Positions 24,601-33,660 of a stretch of 64,000 bases of DNA are shown in pieces; the first letter of the stretch is position 1; each line of letters starts with the position of its first letter. The stretch is from Novosphingobium aquimarinum (lineage in GTDB: Bacteria; Pseudomonadota; Alphaproteobacteria; Sphingomonadales; Sphingomonadaceae): assembly GCF_009746585.1 (NCBI RefSeq), contig NZ_WRPO01000014.1:1-64000 (forward strand), read 5' to 3'. The position numbers were made by a program, and so were the translations under genes. Below the pieces are notes generated by a model that saw only the letters and a list, made by a program, of their open reading frames with translations, was not told the origin of the DNA and ran no database searches.

Positions 24601-24833
24601 TCGGGAAATTGCCGATCCAGTTCAACATCAATATGCGCGCGCCATTCTTCCAATTGGTGAGCTCGTTCAAGTCGCTCTACGATCCCGCCTACGTCCGCGA
24701 TCCGCGCGGCCTTGGCCTGATCGACGAGAACGGCAAGCCGATCGATCGCCGTGTGCGACAGACCGGCGCCGATCCCCTCGCGGCCGATTCCTCATCCGCC
24801 GTTCAGCCTCCGGAAAGCGAGGATATGCCATGA
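21609..24833 (+). CDS. ydbH: YdbH-family intermembrane lipid transport protein
   Basis: A 1,074-residue AsmA-like protein anchored by one membrane segment (GCLLLVSLTLIVSLVLLYLW, about 29-48) with a very long periplasmic beta-rich part. The C-terminal domain has VSYVGDLSYEDLSTMANFAF, DYRRMVIGMDGALEGEL and PFFQLVSSFKSLYDP, typical of YdbH. In E. coli YdbH works with YnbE to move phospholipids between the membranes. A GTG at 21609 and an ATG at 21612 are both possible starts. The stop overlaps ynbE by four bases, so the ydbH-ynbE-ydbL operon is complete. Confidence 0.85.
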   Translation: MMEWMAQEEYKEYPDAERGTETRYRSRGCLLLVSLTLIVSLVLLYLWIQRERIADDYIAEQLETMGLPATYDVVEIGPDKQVLRNLVVGDPARPDLTVERIELKTRIGFGLPGIGRITLTEPRFYGRIRNGTPSFGSLDKVLFTGGDAPFRMPDLDVAIEDGRALIEADQGPIGIKLAGEGRLRGGFSGILAAVTPGLAQGDCRTGRTTLYAKLSVSREKPRLQGPLRTAGLVCPKSELRLGQSALALDLVADQHLDGLDGKLGVELGKFAYAGQGMEALQGTAAFSFRKSALNARYDLAALGAGSPQARAARISAQGRLRTLGALERIELESDLQATGVAGGEALFAALESAQDAGEGTLLASVAAQIRTALAREARGSRFDGNVVVRRTEDGTTLVIPRATLRGGSGATLLAVSRFQALAGTGGDLPQLSGNFSTGGRGLPSISGRMERDAGDRLLLRVRMPEYVAGDARLALPELTVVQAADGGFTLDGQARVSGALPGGSATNLVLPIDGRVARDGSFALWRQCVQLRFDRLSMASLQLDRQRMPLCPARGQAIVSNGGGGLRIAAGTTNLDVRGSLGATPIRIASGPVGVAWPGNLSARSLEVTLGPAATASTFRIANLAAQLDNTVAGTFEKSDVTLYAVPLDIRDASGTWRYAGGVLTLGSGQFRLEDRQQVDRFEPLLARDATLRLADNLITADALLREPKSDRQIVRAVIRHNLATGRGQADLDVPSIVFDAALQPDTLTTLALGVIANAQGAVRGSGRIDWSPQAVTSRGQFTTDRLDFAAAFGPVTGMQGTVEFSDLLGLVTPPGQTLRIAAINPGIEVNDGILKFGLRPGYVIAVEGADWPFFGGSLHLEPVTMTMGKEELRRYTLVIRGLEAERFLARMELANLSATGTFDGEMPLLFDKNGGRIEGGLLESRPPGGNVSYVGDLSYEDLSTMANFAFDTLRSLDYRRMVIGMDGALEGELLTKMRIHGVSQGEGARKNFLTRRIGKLPIQFNINMRAPFFQLVSSFKSLYDPAYVRDPRGLGLIDENGKPIDRRVRQTGADPLAADSSSAVQPPESEDMP

Positions 24834-25108
24834 CCTGCTTACGATTGACCGACTTTCACCCTGCTGCGACAAGCAGCGCCATGTTGGCGGATGGGACGAA
24901 AGAAGGGCGGTCGGGCCAGTGCGCTCGGCGTGCACGGGCCATGATGATGGGGGTTGCGGCAACGATGATGACGGCCGGCTGCATTTCGGTAAATGCGCCC
25001 GACAAGCCGATCGTGATCGAGCTCAACATCAACATCAAGCAGGAAGTCATTTATCGTCTCGCCGAGGACGCCTCGAATACGATCGAAAGCAACCCGGACA
25101 TCTTCTGA
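24830..25108 (+). CDS. ynbE: YnbE-family lipoprotein
   Basis: The C-terminal 45 residues carry the YnbE pattern: lipobox MTAGC, then SVNAPDKPIVIELNINIKQE and the tail NTIESNPDIF. It is an outer-membrane lipoprotein that stacks with YdbH as part of a lipid bridge. The frame from ATG 24830 overlaps the ydbH stop (ATGA), but it puts 50 residues before the lipid Cys, far more than usual. An internal start at the run of three ATG codons (near 24941) would give the usual length of about 55 residues. Confidence 0.8.
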   Translation: MTCLRLTDFHPAATSSAMLADGTKEGRSGQCARRARAMMMGVAATMMTAGCISVNAPDKPIVIELNINIKQEVIYRLAEDASNTIESNPDIF

Positions 25109-25512
25109 TGAAAACCACGCTCCACACCACTCGCTTCTCTCGCATCGGTATCGCCGTCGGTGCCATCGCGCTGACGATGGCGACGCTGGCTGGCCCGGCC
25201 CTGGCGCGTGATCCGGCCTACGAGGCGGCGCGCTCCGCTGGTCAGGTCGGCGAGAAGATGGACGGCTACCTGGGGATCGTCGGTGGCGGCTCTGCGGATC
25301 TTCGCCGAATCGTCGACGACATCAACATCAAGCGCAAGGCGGTCTATGCGCAAAAGGCGCAGCAGCAGCATGCCACGGTCGAGGAATATGCCTTCACCTC
25401 GGGCTGCCTCCTGATCTCGCAGACCAGCCAGGGCGAAAAGTACCAGGCGCCTGATGGCAGCTGGAAAACCCGCGGCGCTGGTGCGCCCGAGCGGGACAGC
25501 CGTTGCCCCTAA
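25108..25512 (+). CDS. ydbL: YdbL-family periplasmic protein
   Basis: A 134-residue protein with a signal peptide cleaved after ALA (residues about 25-31), then AARSAGQVGEKMDGYLGI, LRRIVDDINIKRKAVYAQKA and VEEYAFTSGCLL, the DUF1318 pattern. In E. coli YdbL is thought to chaperone the YdbH-YnbE bridge. The start overlaps the ynbE stop by one base (TGATG). It closes the three-gene unit. Confidence 0.85.
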   Translation: MKTTLHTTRFSRIGIAVGAIALTMATLAGPALARDPAYEAARSAGQVGEKMDGYLGIVGGGSADLRRIVDDINIKRKAVYAQKAQQQHATVEEYAFTSGCLLISQTSQGEKYQAPDGSWKTRGAGAPERDSRCP

Positions 25513-25538
25513 GCGGAATTCTGACGTACTCGCGCTGA

Positions 25539-25796
25539 ATGGGTGAAGATCGAGGCAGCTCAGGCACGCTGAAAACGCTTGTTCGCGATTTCCGCTGGGC
25601 CCACCTCGGCGTGGGCATCCTCGGCAATCTCACCTTCCTCGTCGGCAGCGTCCTGTTCCTGCCTTCGCTGTCCGAGTGGAAGACGTGGGGCGTAATCCTC
25701 TTCATCGTCGGCTCGGCTTTGATGTTTGTCGGCGCGCTCGGGGAGTTCATCCTCAAGGCATTTTATCCTACATCCGATGGCGATAGGTCCCGCTGA
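25539..25796 (+). CDS. YrhK-family small membrane protein
   Basis: An 85-residue protein with two membrane segments (about 22-42 and 50-70: LGVGILGNLTFLVGSVLFLP and TWGVILFIVGSALMFVGALG) separated by SLSEWKT. This is the YrhK domain pattern; function unknown. It starts 26 bases after ydbL on the same strand and ends 131 bases before atpI. Confidence 0.7.
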   Translation: MGEDRGSSGTLKTLVRDFRWAHLGVGILGNLTFLVGSVLFLPSLSEWKTWGVILFIVGSALMFVGALGEFILKAFYPTSDGDRSR

Positions 25797-25927
25797 CGGC
25801 AGACGAGGATAAAGGCGGCCACCCGTCTTGCGCACCGGTTGACTCGTGATACCCCCCAACCTAAGGGGTCGACGCCCTCGGCGGGCGGCCGTTGTCGGTG
25901 TCAGGTGTTCCCCTGGTGGAGAATGAC

Positions 25928-26248
25928 ATGAGCGACGAGCCAAACGCACGGGAACCTGTTGGTGAAGATCCTCGGATCGACACGCTCGAGGAGCGGCTCA
26001 GAGCCGCACGCGAGCGGGAAGATCTCAGGAACAAGCCGGTCGCAGGCACGGAAACGGACGAGAATTATCGTGCCGGAAACCGTGTCCTGGCCGACCTCAT
26101 CGGCGGGATTGTCGGCGGCGCGTTCATTGGCTGGGTGATTGATCACTTTGCCGGGACAACGCCCTGGGGTCTGTTGGTGATGTTGTTCCTCGGGATCATC
26201 GTTGCCTTCAGGAACATCATCCGGATGTCGAACCGGCGCTCTGATTGA
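25928..26248 (+). CDS. atpI: ATP synthase protein I (AtpI)
   Basis: A 106-residue protein. An acidic, charged N-terminus is followed by two membrane helices (VLADLIGGIVGGAFIGWVID and GLLVMLFLGIIVAFRNI) with the AtpI signature GxxxGxxxD. It helps assembly of the c-ring. ATG 25928 is chosen for the GGTGGAG upstream. It leads the F0 operon; a possible weak -35 (TTGACT, 25839-25844) lies upstream. Confidence 0.85.
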   Translation: MSDEPNAREPVGEDPRIDTLEERLRAAREREDLRNKPVAGTETDENYRAGNRVLADLIGGIVGGAFIGWVIDHFAGTTPWGLLVMLFLGIIVAFRNIIRMSNRRSD

Positions 26249-26315
26249 TCCCCACGGGGGTGGGGACCACTAGGGGCGCTGTCGCGCATGTAAGGCAAGT
26301 CGAAGGGGCCAATAC

Positions 26316-27107
26316 GTGGCAGCCGAAGCGGGCAAAGTCGATCCGATGCACCAGTTCACGATCCAGCCGTTGTTCGGCTCGGGGAACTGGGAAATCGCAG
26401 GGTACAACATCGCTTTCACCAATTCCGCGCTGTGGATGGTGATCTCGGCGGTGGTGCTGTTGCTGTTCGTGATGGGCGGCATGAAGCGCGAGCTCGTTCC
26501 CGGTCGCTGGCAGATGGCGGTCGAAAGCTTCACCGGCTTCATCGATTCCATGCTCGCCGCCAACATCGGCCCCGCGGGCAAGAAGTACGTGCCTTACGTC
26601 TTCTCGCTGTTCATGTTCATCCTGTTCGCCAATATCCTCGGGTTGATGCCGCTTGCGGTGATCCCCGGGCTTCATGCTTTCACTTTCACGAGCCACTTCA
26701 GCGCGACCGGGGTGCTCGCCATCCTGTCGTTCGCGATCGTGCTGATCGTCGGCTTCGCCAAGCACAAGCTGCACTTCTTCTCGCTGTTCGTGCCGCACGG
26801 AACCCCGCTCCTGATGATCCCCTTGATCTTCGTGATCGAGCTGGTGTCGTTCCTCGTGCGCCCCTTCAGCCTCGGCCTGCGACTGTTCGTTGCGATGATG
26901 GCGGGCCACGTTCTGCTCGAAGTGCTGTCGGGCTTCGTCATCAACGGCCTCAACGCAGGGTTGGGCATCGGACCCGTCGTCAGCGTGCTCAGCTTTATCC
27001 TGATGATCGCCATCGTCGCGCTCGAGTTCCTCGTCGCAGGCATCCAGGCCTACGTCTTCGCGCTGTTGACGTCGCTGTACATCAACGATGCCGAGAATCT
27101 TCACTAA
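26316..27107 (+). CDS. atpB: F0 ATP synthase subunit a
   Basis: A 263-residue integral membrane protein, five to six helices, starting at GTG 26316 ([14 protein letters not shown]). The key proton-channel Arg lies in the helix [17 protein letters not shown], and the last helix ends [20 protein letters not shown]. It pairs with the c-ring to form the proton path. It lies 67 bases after atpI and 43 bases before atpE. Confidence 0.95.
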   Translation: MAAEAGKVDPMHQFTIQPLFGSGNWEIAGYNIAFTNSALWMVISAVVLLLFVMGGMKRELVPGRWQMAVESFTGFIDSMLAANIGPAGKKYVPYVFSLFMFILFANILGLMPLAVIPGLHAFTFTSHFSATGVLAILSFAIVLIVGFAKHKLHFFSLFVPHGTPLLMIPLIFVIELVSFLVRPFSLGLRLFVAMMAGHVLLEVLSGFVINGLNAGLGIGPVVSVLSFILMIAIVALEFLVAGIQAYVFALLTSLYINDAENLH

Positions 27108-27150
27108 GTCCCTAAGCAATACGTCAGAATTTCCAGGAAGGAGTTTTCAA

Positions 27151-27378
27151 ATGGATCAGGAAGCAGCCAAGCTGATCGGTGCGGGCCTCGCGGCGATCGG
27201 TGCGGGCATGGCCGCCATCGGTGTGGGTAACGTCTTCGGTTCGTTCCTCGAGAGCGCGCTGCGCAATCCCGGCGCCGCGGATGGCCAGCAGGGCCGTCTG
27301 TTCATCGGCTTCGCCGCGGCCGAGCTTCTCGGCCTGCTCTCGTTCGTCGTCGCGATGATCCTCATCTTCGTCGCCTGA
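27151..27378 (+). CDS. atpE: F0 ATP synthase subunit c
   Basis: A 75-residue hairpin of two membrane helices. The first is Gly/Ala-rich ([17 protein letters not shown]), the polar loop is RNPGAADG, and the second helix carries the proton-binding Glu in [11 protein letters not shown]. The start at 27151 has AAGGAG upstream. Length and motifs are normal for alphaproteobacteria. Confidence 0.95.
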   Translation: MDQEAAKLIGAGLAAIGAGMAAIGVGNVFGSFLESALRNPGAADGQQGRLFIGFAAAELLGLLSFVVAMILIFVA

Positions 27379-27449
27379 ACGAAAACGACCTGAAATGACC
27401 GGCCGGATCCGCGTGGTGCGGACCGGTCGGAATCCAAGCGGGATCCGCC

Positions 27450-27941
27450 ATGCCTCAGATAGCCCAGCTTTCGGCGACTTATGCCAGCCAGATCTTCTGG
27501 ATCCTGTTGGTGTTCGGATTCGTCTTCTTCGTCATCGGCAAGGGCATGGTTCCCAAGGTGATGGCGACGGTCGAAGCGCGCGACAAGCAGATCGCGTCCG
27601 ATCTCGCCGCTGCCGAACAAGCGCGTAACGCGGCCGACGCGGAAGAAGAGGCCTGGCGCAAGCGCGAAAACGAAAATCGCGCCAAGGCGCAGGCCATCAT
27701 CTCGGCTGCCAAGGCGGACGCCGCCAAGACGACCGAGGACCGGCTCGCCGAAGTGAATGCGCGGCTCGATACGCGTGTTAACGAGGCCGATGTCCGCATC
27801 GCAGCATCGCGCGATGCTGCGATGTACGAGATCGAAGCGGTCGCGGCCGAAGCTGCGGGCGATATCGTCACGCGCATTGCCGGCATCACCGTGGACGACG
27901 CGACGGCGCGCGCCGCGGTCAAATCCGCCATGCGCCACTAA
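27450..27941 (+). CDS. F0 ATP synthase subunit b'
   Basis: A 163-residue stalk protein: one N-terminal membrane helix (IFWILLVFGFVFFVIGKGMV) and a long charged coiled coil. Having two different b-type genes (b' then b) is normal for alphaproteobacteria. It lies 12 bases before the b gene. The b' assignment follows from order and the short N-terminus. Confidence 0.9.
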   Translation: MPQIAQLSATYASQIFWILLVFGFVFFVIGKGMVPKVMATVEARDKQIASDLAAAEQARNAADAEEEAWRKRENENRAKAQAIISAAKADAAKTTEDRLAEVNARLDTRVNEADVRIAASRDAAMYEIEAVAAEAAGDIVTRIAGITVDDATARAAVKSAMRH

Positions 27942-27952
27942 GGACTTTCGCC

Positions 27953-28534
27953 ATGCAGCAAGAATCCGCAGCCGAGGCGGCCCACGGCGGGCAGAGCCCG
28001 ATCAAGACCGAAACGCTTGCCGACGGCAAGGCCGAGATGCAGCACGGCCCCGAACTGAGCGCGCTGGGCTTTTCGCCGGCCGGTTGGGTGAGCCTCGCGA
28101 TCGTCGTCATCTTCCTCATCGCTTTCTGGAAGAAGGTGCCGGGGATGCTGACGGGCGGTCTCGACAAGTCGATCGCGGAAATCCGCAAGCAGCTCGACGA
28201 AGCCAAGGCCCTGCGCGCCGAGGCAGAAGCGCTGCGTCAGGAATACACGAACAAGATCGCCAATGCCGAGAAGGACGCGGCGGCCATGCTCGAGCATGCC
28301 AAGCACGAAGCCGAGGCGATCGTCGCCAAGGCCGAGAGCGACACGACGGCCGTCATCGGTCGGCGCGAGAAAATGGCGGAAGACAAGATCGCGGCCAGCG
28401 AACGTGCGGCGATCGCCGAGCTGCGTGCGCAAGCTGCCGAGGCCGCGGCGACCGCGGCCAAAGGGCTCATCGCCAGCAAGCACACCGCCGCTGCCGACAG
28501 CGCGCTGGTCGATCGGGCAATCGGCTCCATTTGA
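27953..28534 (+). CDS. atpF: F0 ATP synthase subunit b
   Basis: A 193-residue stalk subunit. About 45 polar residues precede the membrane helix (GWVSLAIVVIFLIAFWKKVP), then a long Ala/Glu/Lys coiled coil reaches up to F1. It is the last gene of the F0 operon and is followed by a perfect terminator. F1 genes are not in the window, as expected where F0 and F1 operons are separate. Confidence 0.92.
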   Translation: MQQESAAEAAHGGQSPIKTETLADGKAEMQHGPELSALGFSPAGWVSLAIVVIFLIAFWKKVPGMLTGGLDKSIAEIRKQLDEAKALRAEAEALRQEYTNKIANAEKDAAAMLEHAKHEAEAIVAKAESDTTAVIGRREKMAEDKIAASERAAIAELRAQAAEAAATAAKGLIASKHTAAADSALVDRAIGSI

Positions 28535-28560
28535 CAGGCGTCACTGCCCCTCGTTGAATG

Positions 28561-28597
28561 CACAAACCCCCGCCATCGCGCGGGGGTTTGTGTTTGT
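28561..28597 (+). terminator. Terminator of the F0 operon
   Basis: CACAAACCCCCGC (28561-28573) and its exact reverse complement (28580-28592) form a 13-bp stem with a six-base loop. TTTG follows. It lies 26 bases after the atpF stop. Confidence 0.85.
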
Positions 28598-28648
28598 GGG
28601 CCCGATTGCGCCGCTGTCACACGGCGGTCTTCGCGAGCGTGACGTCCG

Positions 28649-29422
28649 TCAGAAGGCGTCCTTGGCGCTGCGTAGCGCTGCGAATGTTGCGACAGCGTCG
28701 CCGGGATGTCCGGCAGGGGCCCAGCGTGCCTGCATGGCCGGATCGTCGGCCCGCAAGAATGGGTTGGTCTTCAGTTCGCGATCGAGCCGCGCCGGGACGG
28801 TCGGCTTGTCGTCCGCGCGGCGTTGCTCGATTTCCGCGCCATACTCGGCCAGCGCGGCATTGTCGGGATCGGCATGGCGGGCAAAGCGCAGATTGCTCAT
28901 CGTGTATTCGTGCGCGCAGTAGAGCATCGTCTCTGGCGGCAGGGCCTTGATGCGCAGCAGGCTGTCCCAGAACTGCGGCGCCGTGCCCTCGAACATCCGT
29001 CCGCAGCCGAGCGCGAACACCGAATCGCCCACGAAGGCCATGCCAACGTCAGGCAAGTGATAAGCGATGTGGCCGAGCGTGTGGCCGCCGACATCGAGCA
29101 CCCGCGCCTCGTGTGCGCCGAGCGTCACCGTGTCGCCTTGGCCGACTTGCCGATCGATCCCCGCGATCTTTGCCGCTTCGCCCATCGGGGCGACGATCGT
29201 GCATCCGGTGGCCGCCTTGATCTCGGCATTGCCGCCGGCGTGATCGGGATGCCAGTGCGTGTTCCAGATCTGGGTAATCTCCCAGCCCTTCAGCTTCGCC
29301 TGTTTGAGATATTCATCGGCGTCAGGCGTATCGATGCAGGCCGTCTCCCCGCTATCCGGATCGTGCAGCAGGTACCCGTAGTTGTCGGACAGGCAGGGGA
29401 ACTGATGGACTTCGAGCGGCAT
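28649..29422 (-). CDS. gloB: Hydroxyacylglutathione hydrolase (glyoxalase II)
   Basis: A 257-residue metallo-beta-lactamase-fold enzyme that hydrolyses S-lactoylglutathione in methylglyoxal detoxification. The zinc motif is THWHPDHAGG (HxHxDH), further ligands lie in GHTLGHIAYH and FVGDSVFALGCGR, and the C-terminus has the glyoxalase II signature CAHEYTMSNLRFA with KTNPFLR. ATG 29422 (MPLEVHQFP) is the start; the frame runs upstream through the rpsA terminator and is not coding there. Confidence 0.92.
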   Translation of the reverse strand: MPLEVHQFPCLSDNYGYLLHDPDSGETACIDTPDADEYLKQAKLKGWEITQIWNTHWHPDHAGGNAEIKAATGCTIVAPMGEAAKIAGIDRQVGQGDTVTLGAHEARVLDVGGHTLGHIAYHLPDVGMAFVGDSVFALGCGRMFEGTAPQFWDSLLRIKALPPETMLYCAHEYTMSNLRFARHADPDNAALAEYGAEIEQRRADDKPTVPARLDRELKTNPFLRADDPAMQARWAPAGHPGDAVATFAALRSAKDAF

Positions 29423-29467
29423 GGGCGTCTCTCCTTCGCCCTCCCATCTAGGCGCTGAACCGCAAAG

Positions 29468-29506
29468 CGAAAGGCCCGCCCGGATTGCTCCGGACGGGCC
29501 TTTTCT
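29468..29506. terminator. Terminator after rpsA, possibly bidirectional
   Basis: AAGGCCCGCCCGGA (29471-29484) pairs with TCCGGACGGGCCTT (29489-29502), with one G-T pair and a four-base TTGC loop. T runs flank it on both strands. It lies between the rpsA stop and the gloB start. Confidence 0.8.
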
Positions 29507-29531
29507 GTTCTGGCGATGCCAGGAAGCGAGC

Positions 29532-31247
29532 TTACGACTGCTTCTTGAGCGCTTCGCCGAGGATGTCGCCGAGCGAGGCACCCGAGTCGGACGAACCGTA
29601 CTGCTCGACCGCCTGCTTCTCTTCGGCCAGCTGGTAGGCCTTGACCGAGAAGTTCGGCTTCTTCGAACGATCGAAACCGGTGACCATCGCATCGAGCTTC
29701 TGGCCGACCTGGAAGCGGTCGGGGCGCTGCTCGTCGCGGTCGCGGCCGAGGTCCGAACGCTTGATGAAGCCGGTGGCGCCATCGTCGCCCGCCTGCACCT
29801 CGAGGCCGCCATCACGGACTTCGAGGATGGTGACGGTGACGACTTCACCGCGACGCAGCGAACCGCCGCCCGCAGCGGCCGAAACGCCGCCCGCTGCCGG
29901 AGCACCACGCTCGAGTTGCTTCATGCCTAGGCTGATGCGCTCCTTCTCGACATCGACGTCGAGCACGATCGCCTTGACCATCTCGCCCTTGCGGTGAAGC
30001 GCCAGCGCGTCCTCGCCCGAGATGCCCCAGGCGATGTCCGACATGTGGACCATGCCGTCGACGTCGCCGTCGAGACCGATGAACAGGCCGAACTCGGTGG
30101 CGTTCTTGACTTCGCCTTCGACTTCGGTGCCGACTGGGTGCTTGTCCGCGAAGTCATCCCACGGGTTGCCCTGAGCCTGCTTGAGACCGAGCGAGATGCG
30201 ACGCTTCTCGGAGTCGACCTCGAGCACCATGACTTCGACTTCCTGCGAGGTCGAAACGATCTTGCCCGGGTGGACGTTCTTCTTGGTCCAGGACATTTCG
30301 GAAACGTGGACGAGGCCTTCGATGCCCGGCTCCAGCTCCACGAAGGCGCCGTATTCGGTGATGTTCGTGACCGTACCCGAAAGCTTCGCGCCGACCGGGT
30401 ACTTGACCGAGGCGCCATCCCAAGGATCGCTCTCGAGCTGCTTCATGCCCAGCGAGATGCGCTGCGTTTCCTGGTTGATGCGGATGATCTGGACGGTGAC
30501 GGTGTCGCCGATGTTGATCACTTCGCTCGGGTGGTTGATGCGCTTGTAGCTCATGTCGGTGACATGGAGCAGGCCGTCGATGCCGCCGAGATCGACGAAG
30601 GCGCCGTAATCGGTGATGTTCTTGACGACACCCTCGATGACCTGGCCTTCGCTCAGCTTGTCGATCAGCTCCGAACGCTGCTCAGCGCGGGTTTCTTCGA
30701 GGACGGCGCGGCGCGACACGACGATGTTGCCGCGGCGACGGTCCATCTTGAGGATCTGGAAGGGCTGCGGCATGTCCATCAGCGGCGCAACGTCGCGCAC
30801 CGGACGGATATCGACCTGCGAGCCGGGAAGGAACGCCACGGCGCCGTCGAGGTCGACAGTGAAGCCGCCCTTGACGCGGCCGAAGATCACGCCCTCGACG
30901 CGCTTGCCTTCGCCGAACTCGCTTTCCAGCTTGTCCCACGCGGCTTCGCGGCGGGCGCGGTCGCGCGACAGCATCGCTTCGCCGTCGGCGTTCTCGACGC
31001 GGTCGACATAGACTTCTACTTCGTCGCCGACCTTGAGGCCGTGCTCGTCTTCACCGCGCGCGAATTCGCGCAGCGGGACGCGGCCTTCGCTCTTGAGACC
31101 GACGTCGATTACGGCCTTGTCGTTTTCGATGGCAGTAATGGTGCCCTTGACGACGCGGCCTTCGAAGCCGTCATCGGCGACGCCGCCGAGCTGCTCGTCG
31201 AGCATCTTCGCGAAATCGTCACGTGTGGGATTTGCCGCAGTGGCCAT
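29532..31247 (-). CDS. rpsA: 30S ribosomal protein S1
   Basis: A 571-residue protein of six S1 RNA-binding repeats; repeat marks include GFTVDLDGAVAFLPGS, YGAFVDLGGIDGLLHVTDMS and YGAFVELEPGIEGLVHVSEM. It binds mRNA during initiation on the 30S subunit. The start at ATG 31247 (MATAANPTRDDF) agrees with alphaproteobacterial S1. It follows aroA and cmk on the same strand after 212 bases that probably hold its own promoter. Confidence 0.95.
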   Translation of the reverse strand: MATAANPTRDDFAKMLDEQLGGVADDGFEGRVVKGTITAIENDKAVIDVGLKSEGRVPLREFARGEDEHGLKVGDEVEVYVDRVENADGEAMLSRDRARREAAWDKLESEFGEGKRVEGVIFGRVKGGFTVDLDGAVAFLPGSQVDIRPVRDVAPLMDMPQPFQILKMDRRRGNIVVSRRAVLEETRAEQRSELIDKLSEGQVIEGVVKNITDYGAFVDLGGIDGLLHVTDMSYKRINHPSEVINIGDTVTVQIIRINQETQRISLGMKQLESDPWDGASVKYPVGAKLSGTVTNITEYGAFVELEPGIEGLVHVSEMSWTKKNVHPGKIVSTSQEVEVMVLEVDSEKRRISLGLKQAQGNPWDDFADKHPVGTEVEGEVKNATEFGLFIGLDGDVDGMVHMSDIAWGISGEDALALHRKGEMVKAIVLDVDVEKERISLGMKQLERGAPAAGGVSAAAGGGSLRRGEVVTVTILEVRDGGLEVQAGDDGATGFIKRSDLGRDRDEQRPDRFQVGQKLDAMVTGFDRSKKPNFSVKAYQLAEEKQAVEQYGSSDSGASLGDILGEALKKQS

Positions 31248-31459
31248 AAATAGGGTGTCTCTTTCTTTGTCGATGTTTCCGGCCAAGCGGTTTTTCCGCC
31301 GGTCTCTTATCCGCCTCGCGCACCATGCGTCCGGTCGGGGCTAAGGGCCAGACCGCCACGGAGGCCGTTCGCCGCCCGCAGCATCCCTAAGGGCAAAAGC
31401 CTTCGGGACGGGCGCGCGCCTAGGCCATAGCCAAGCGAATCGCAAGTGAATTCGGTATT

Positions 31460-32086
31460 TCAGGCCTGTGGGCGACAGTCCTCGACGACCGCGATCGCGG
31501 CCGAAATTGCCTCCTGGGGCGACATCGTCGACGTATCGAGGACATGGGCATCGGCGACGGCGATGAGCGGGGCGGCATCGCGCCCGGCATCGCGGGCATC
31601 GCGCCGGGTAATGTCGGCGGCGATCTCTTCGAGCGTCACCGCGCGGCCGGCGGACTGCATCTCGCGGAAGCGGCGCTCGGCCCGCGCTTCGACCGAAGCG
31701 GTCACGAAGAGCTTCACTTGCGCCTCGGGCACGATCACCGAACCGATGTCGCGCCCGTCGAGCACGGCACCGCCGGGCTGGCCCGCGAAGGCGCGCTGGC
31801 GCTCGAGCAACGCCGCGCGCACCGCCGGGTGCACCGACACGCGGCTTGCGAGGCCGCCCGTCGCTTCGGAGCGCAGTTCGGGGTCCGCAAGCAGCGTTTC
31901 CGCAAAGTCCGTCGCGGCAAGCGCGTCATCGGCGTGGTCGGGATCGCCCCCGGCGAGCTGCACTTGTCGTCCGACCGCGCGATACAGCAGTCCGGTATCG
32001 AGGTGCGGCAGGCCATAGTGCGCGGCAAGCGCTTTGGCGATCGTGCCCTTGCCTGAGGCGGTGGGGCCATCGACGGCGATGATCAT
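31460..32086 (-). CDS. cmk: Cytidylate kinase
   Basis: A 208-residue P-loop kinase that phosphorylates CMP and d[18 protein letters not shown] is the P-loop near the N-terminus, [12 protein letters not shown] the CMP-binding part and [13 protein letters not shown] a conserved turn. Its ATG (32086) overlaps the aroA stop by four bases. The aroA-cmk-rpsA order is common in proteobacteria. Confidence 0.95.
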   Translation of the reverse strand: MIIAVDGPTASGKGTIAKALAAHYGLPHLDTGLLYRAVGRQVQLAGGDPDHADDALAATDFAETLLADPELRSEATGGLASRVSVHPAVRAALLERQRAFAGQPGGAVLDGRDIGSVIVPEAQVKLFVTASVEARAERRFREMQSAGRAVTLEEIAADITRRDARDAGRDAAPLIAVADAHVLDTSTMSPQEAISAAIAVVEDCRPQA

Positions 32087-33426
32087 GGCGCGCCCCGTCC
32101 TTGCGCCAGGCCATCGAGCATGGGCTCGAACGTGGGAAAGCTGGTCGAGATGGGGCGCGTGTCGTCGATTTCGACGCCGGCGTGCGAGGCGATTCCGGCG
32201 ACCGCCATTGCCATCGCGATGCGGTGATCCAAGTGCGTGGCGATGGCGTGGTCGGTGCCGCGCAGCGGTTCGCCGCCGGATCCTTCGACCACGAGGCCGT
32301 CCGCGCGTTCCTCGACGCGCGCTCCGGCAGCGCCGAGTGCCGTGGCCATGGCCGCGAGGCGGTCCGATTCCTTGACGCGCAGCTCGTCGAGCCCGCGCGT
32401 CACCGTGCGCCCCTCGGCCAGCGCGGCGGCGACGAACAGCACGGGAAACTCGTCGATCATGCTCGGCGCGAGCGCGGGGTCGACTTCGATGCCGCGCAGT
32501 GATGAATGGCGCACGACCAGATCCGCGACCGGCTCGCCGCCGACTTCGCGGGCGTTGGTTTCCTCGATGTCGCCGCCCATGTCGCGCAGCACGGAGACGA
32601 GCCCGGCGCGCGTGGGATTGAGCCCGACGTTCTCGATCACGATTTCGCTGCCCGGTACGATCAGCCCGGCGACCATGAAGAACGCAGCCGAAGAGGGGTC
32701 TCCGGGCACGGTGACGTTCTGCGGTTTGAGTTCGGCTTCGCCGCGCACGCTGATGACGCGCGTCCCGTCCGCCTCGATCTCGACATCGAGTTCGGCGCCA
32801 AAGCCGCGCAGCATGCGTTCGGAATGGTCGCGCGTCGGCACCGGCTCGACCACCGTGGTGATCCCCGGCGTGTTGAGGCCGGCCAGCAGCACCGCGCTCT
32901 TCACTTGCGCCGAAGCGACCGGGAGCGTGTAGCGGATCGGCACCGCGGGGAGGGCACCGCGCAGCATAAGCGGCAGGGTCTGGATGCCCTTGGCCCCAGG
33001 GCTCGCTTCGAAGCTTGCGCCCATCAGCGAAAGCGGCTCGATCACGCGACCCATCGGCCGCTTCGAAAGGCTTGCATCGCCGACGAAAGTAGCCGTGATC
33101 GGATGGCTGGCGATGAGGCCCATGAGGAGCCGCGTCGAAGTGCCCGAATTGCCCATTTCGAGCGCGACCTGTGACTGCAGGAGAGATCCGACACCCACGC
33201 CGTCGACCCGCCACTCGCCTTCGCCGGTCCGCTCGACTTGCGCGCCCATCGCCCGCATCGCGGCGGCTGTCGCCAGCACGTCCTCGCCTTCGAGCAGGCC
33301 CTGGATCCGGCTTTCGCCGACCGCGAGCGCCGACAGCATGATCGCGCGGTGGCTGATCGACTTGTCGCCGGGCACGCGGATTCGGCCGCGCAGCGGGCCG
33401 CTCAGAGTGAAGCGGCGCGGTTGCAT
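32083..33426 (-). CDS. aroA: 3-phosphoshikimate 1-carboxyvinyltransferase (EPSP synthase)
   Basis: A 447-residue enzyme of the shikimate pathway. The N-terminus has [20 protein letters not shown], the middle [14 protein letters not shown] and [15 protein letters not shown], and the C-terminus [16 protein letters not shown]. The Gly/Ala residue in the GNSGT motif region looks like the alphaproteobacterial type. ATG 33426 (MQPRRFTL) is the likely start, though its ribosome site is weak; a frame to 33498 is longer than the family. Confidence 0.95.
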   Translation of the reverse strand: MQPRRFTLSGPLRGRIRVPGDKSISHRAIMLSALAVGESRIQGLLEGEDVLATAAAMRAMGAQVERTGEGEWRVDGVGVGSLLQSQVALEMGNSGTSTRLLMGLIASHPITATFVGDASLSKRPMGRVIEPLSLMGASFEASPGAKGIQTLPLMLRGALPAVPIRYTLPVASAQVKSAVLLAGLNTPGITTVVEPVPTRDHSERMLRGFGAELDVEIEADGTRVISVRGEAELKPQNVTVPGDPSSAAFFMVAGLIVPGSEIVIENVGLNPTRAGLVSVLRDMGGDIEETNAREVGGEPVADLVVRHSSLRGIEVDPALAPSMIDEFPVLFVAAALAEGRTVTRGLDELRVKESDRLAAMATALGAAGARVEERADGLVVEGSGGEPLRGTDHAIATHLDHRIAMAMAVAGIASHAGVEIDDTRPISTSFPTFEPMLDGLAQGRGAP

Positions 33427-33660
33427 GAGGCGAGAGTCATGGGCGGTCACAGGGGCATCAATCCGGGTTCGGGCTATACAAAATCCTCCGTCCAGCACCT
33501 GGGCGGAAAGCGCGCGGCTTTTGACAGCGCCGGGCTCCTATGGCAAGGCGCGCGCCCGATGACCGGCCCGAGGCTTGATATCCAGGTTTCGCGTGCCCAT
33601 CACATGCAATCTAATTCATGACGCGCCGCTCGTTCTGGGCGGGGACACAGAGGAATTTTC

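Noticed and set aside
22890..24653. A 587-residue minus-strand frame opposite ydbH
   Set aside because: YdbH motifs on the plus strand are clear and the frame has no ribosome site or known domain.
29994..31253. A 419-residue plus-strand frame opposite rpsA
   Set aside because: The minus strand has six S1 repeats; the plus frame is a shadow without domains.
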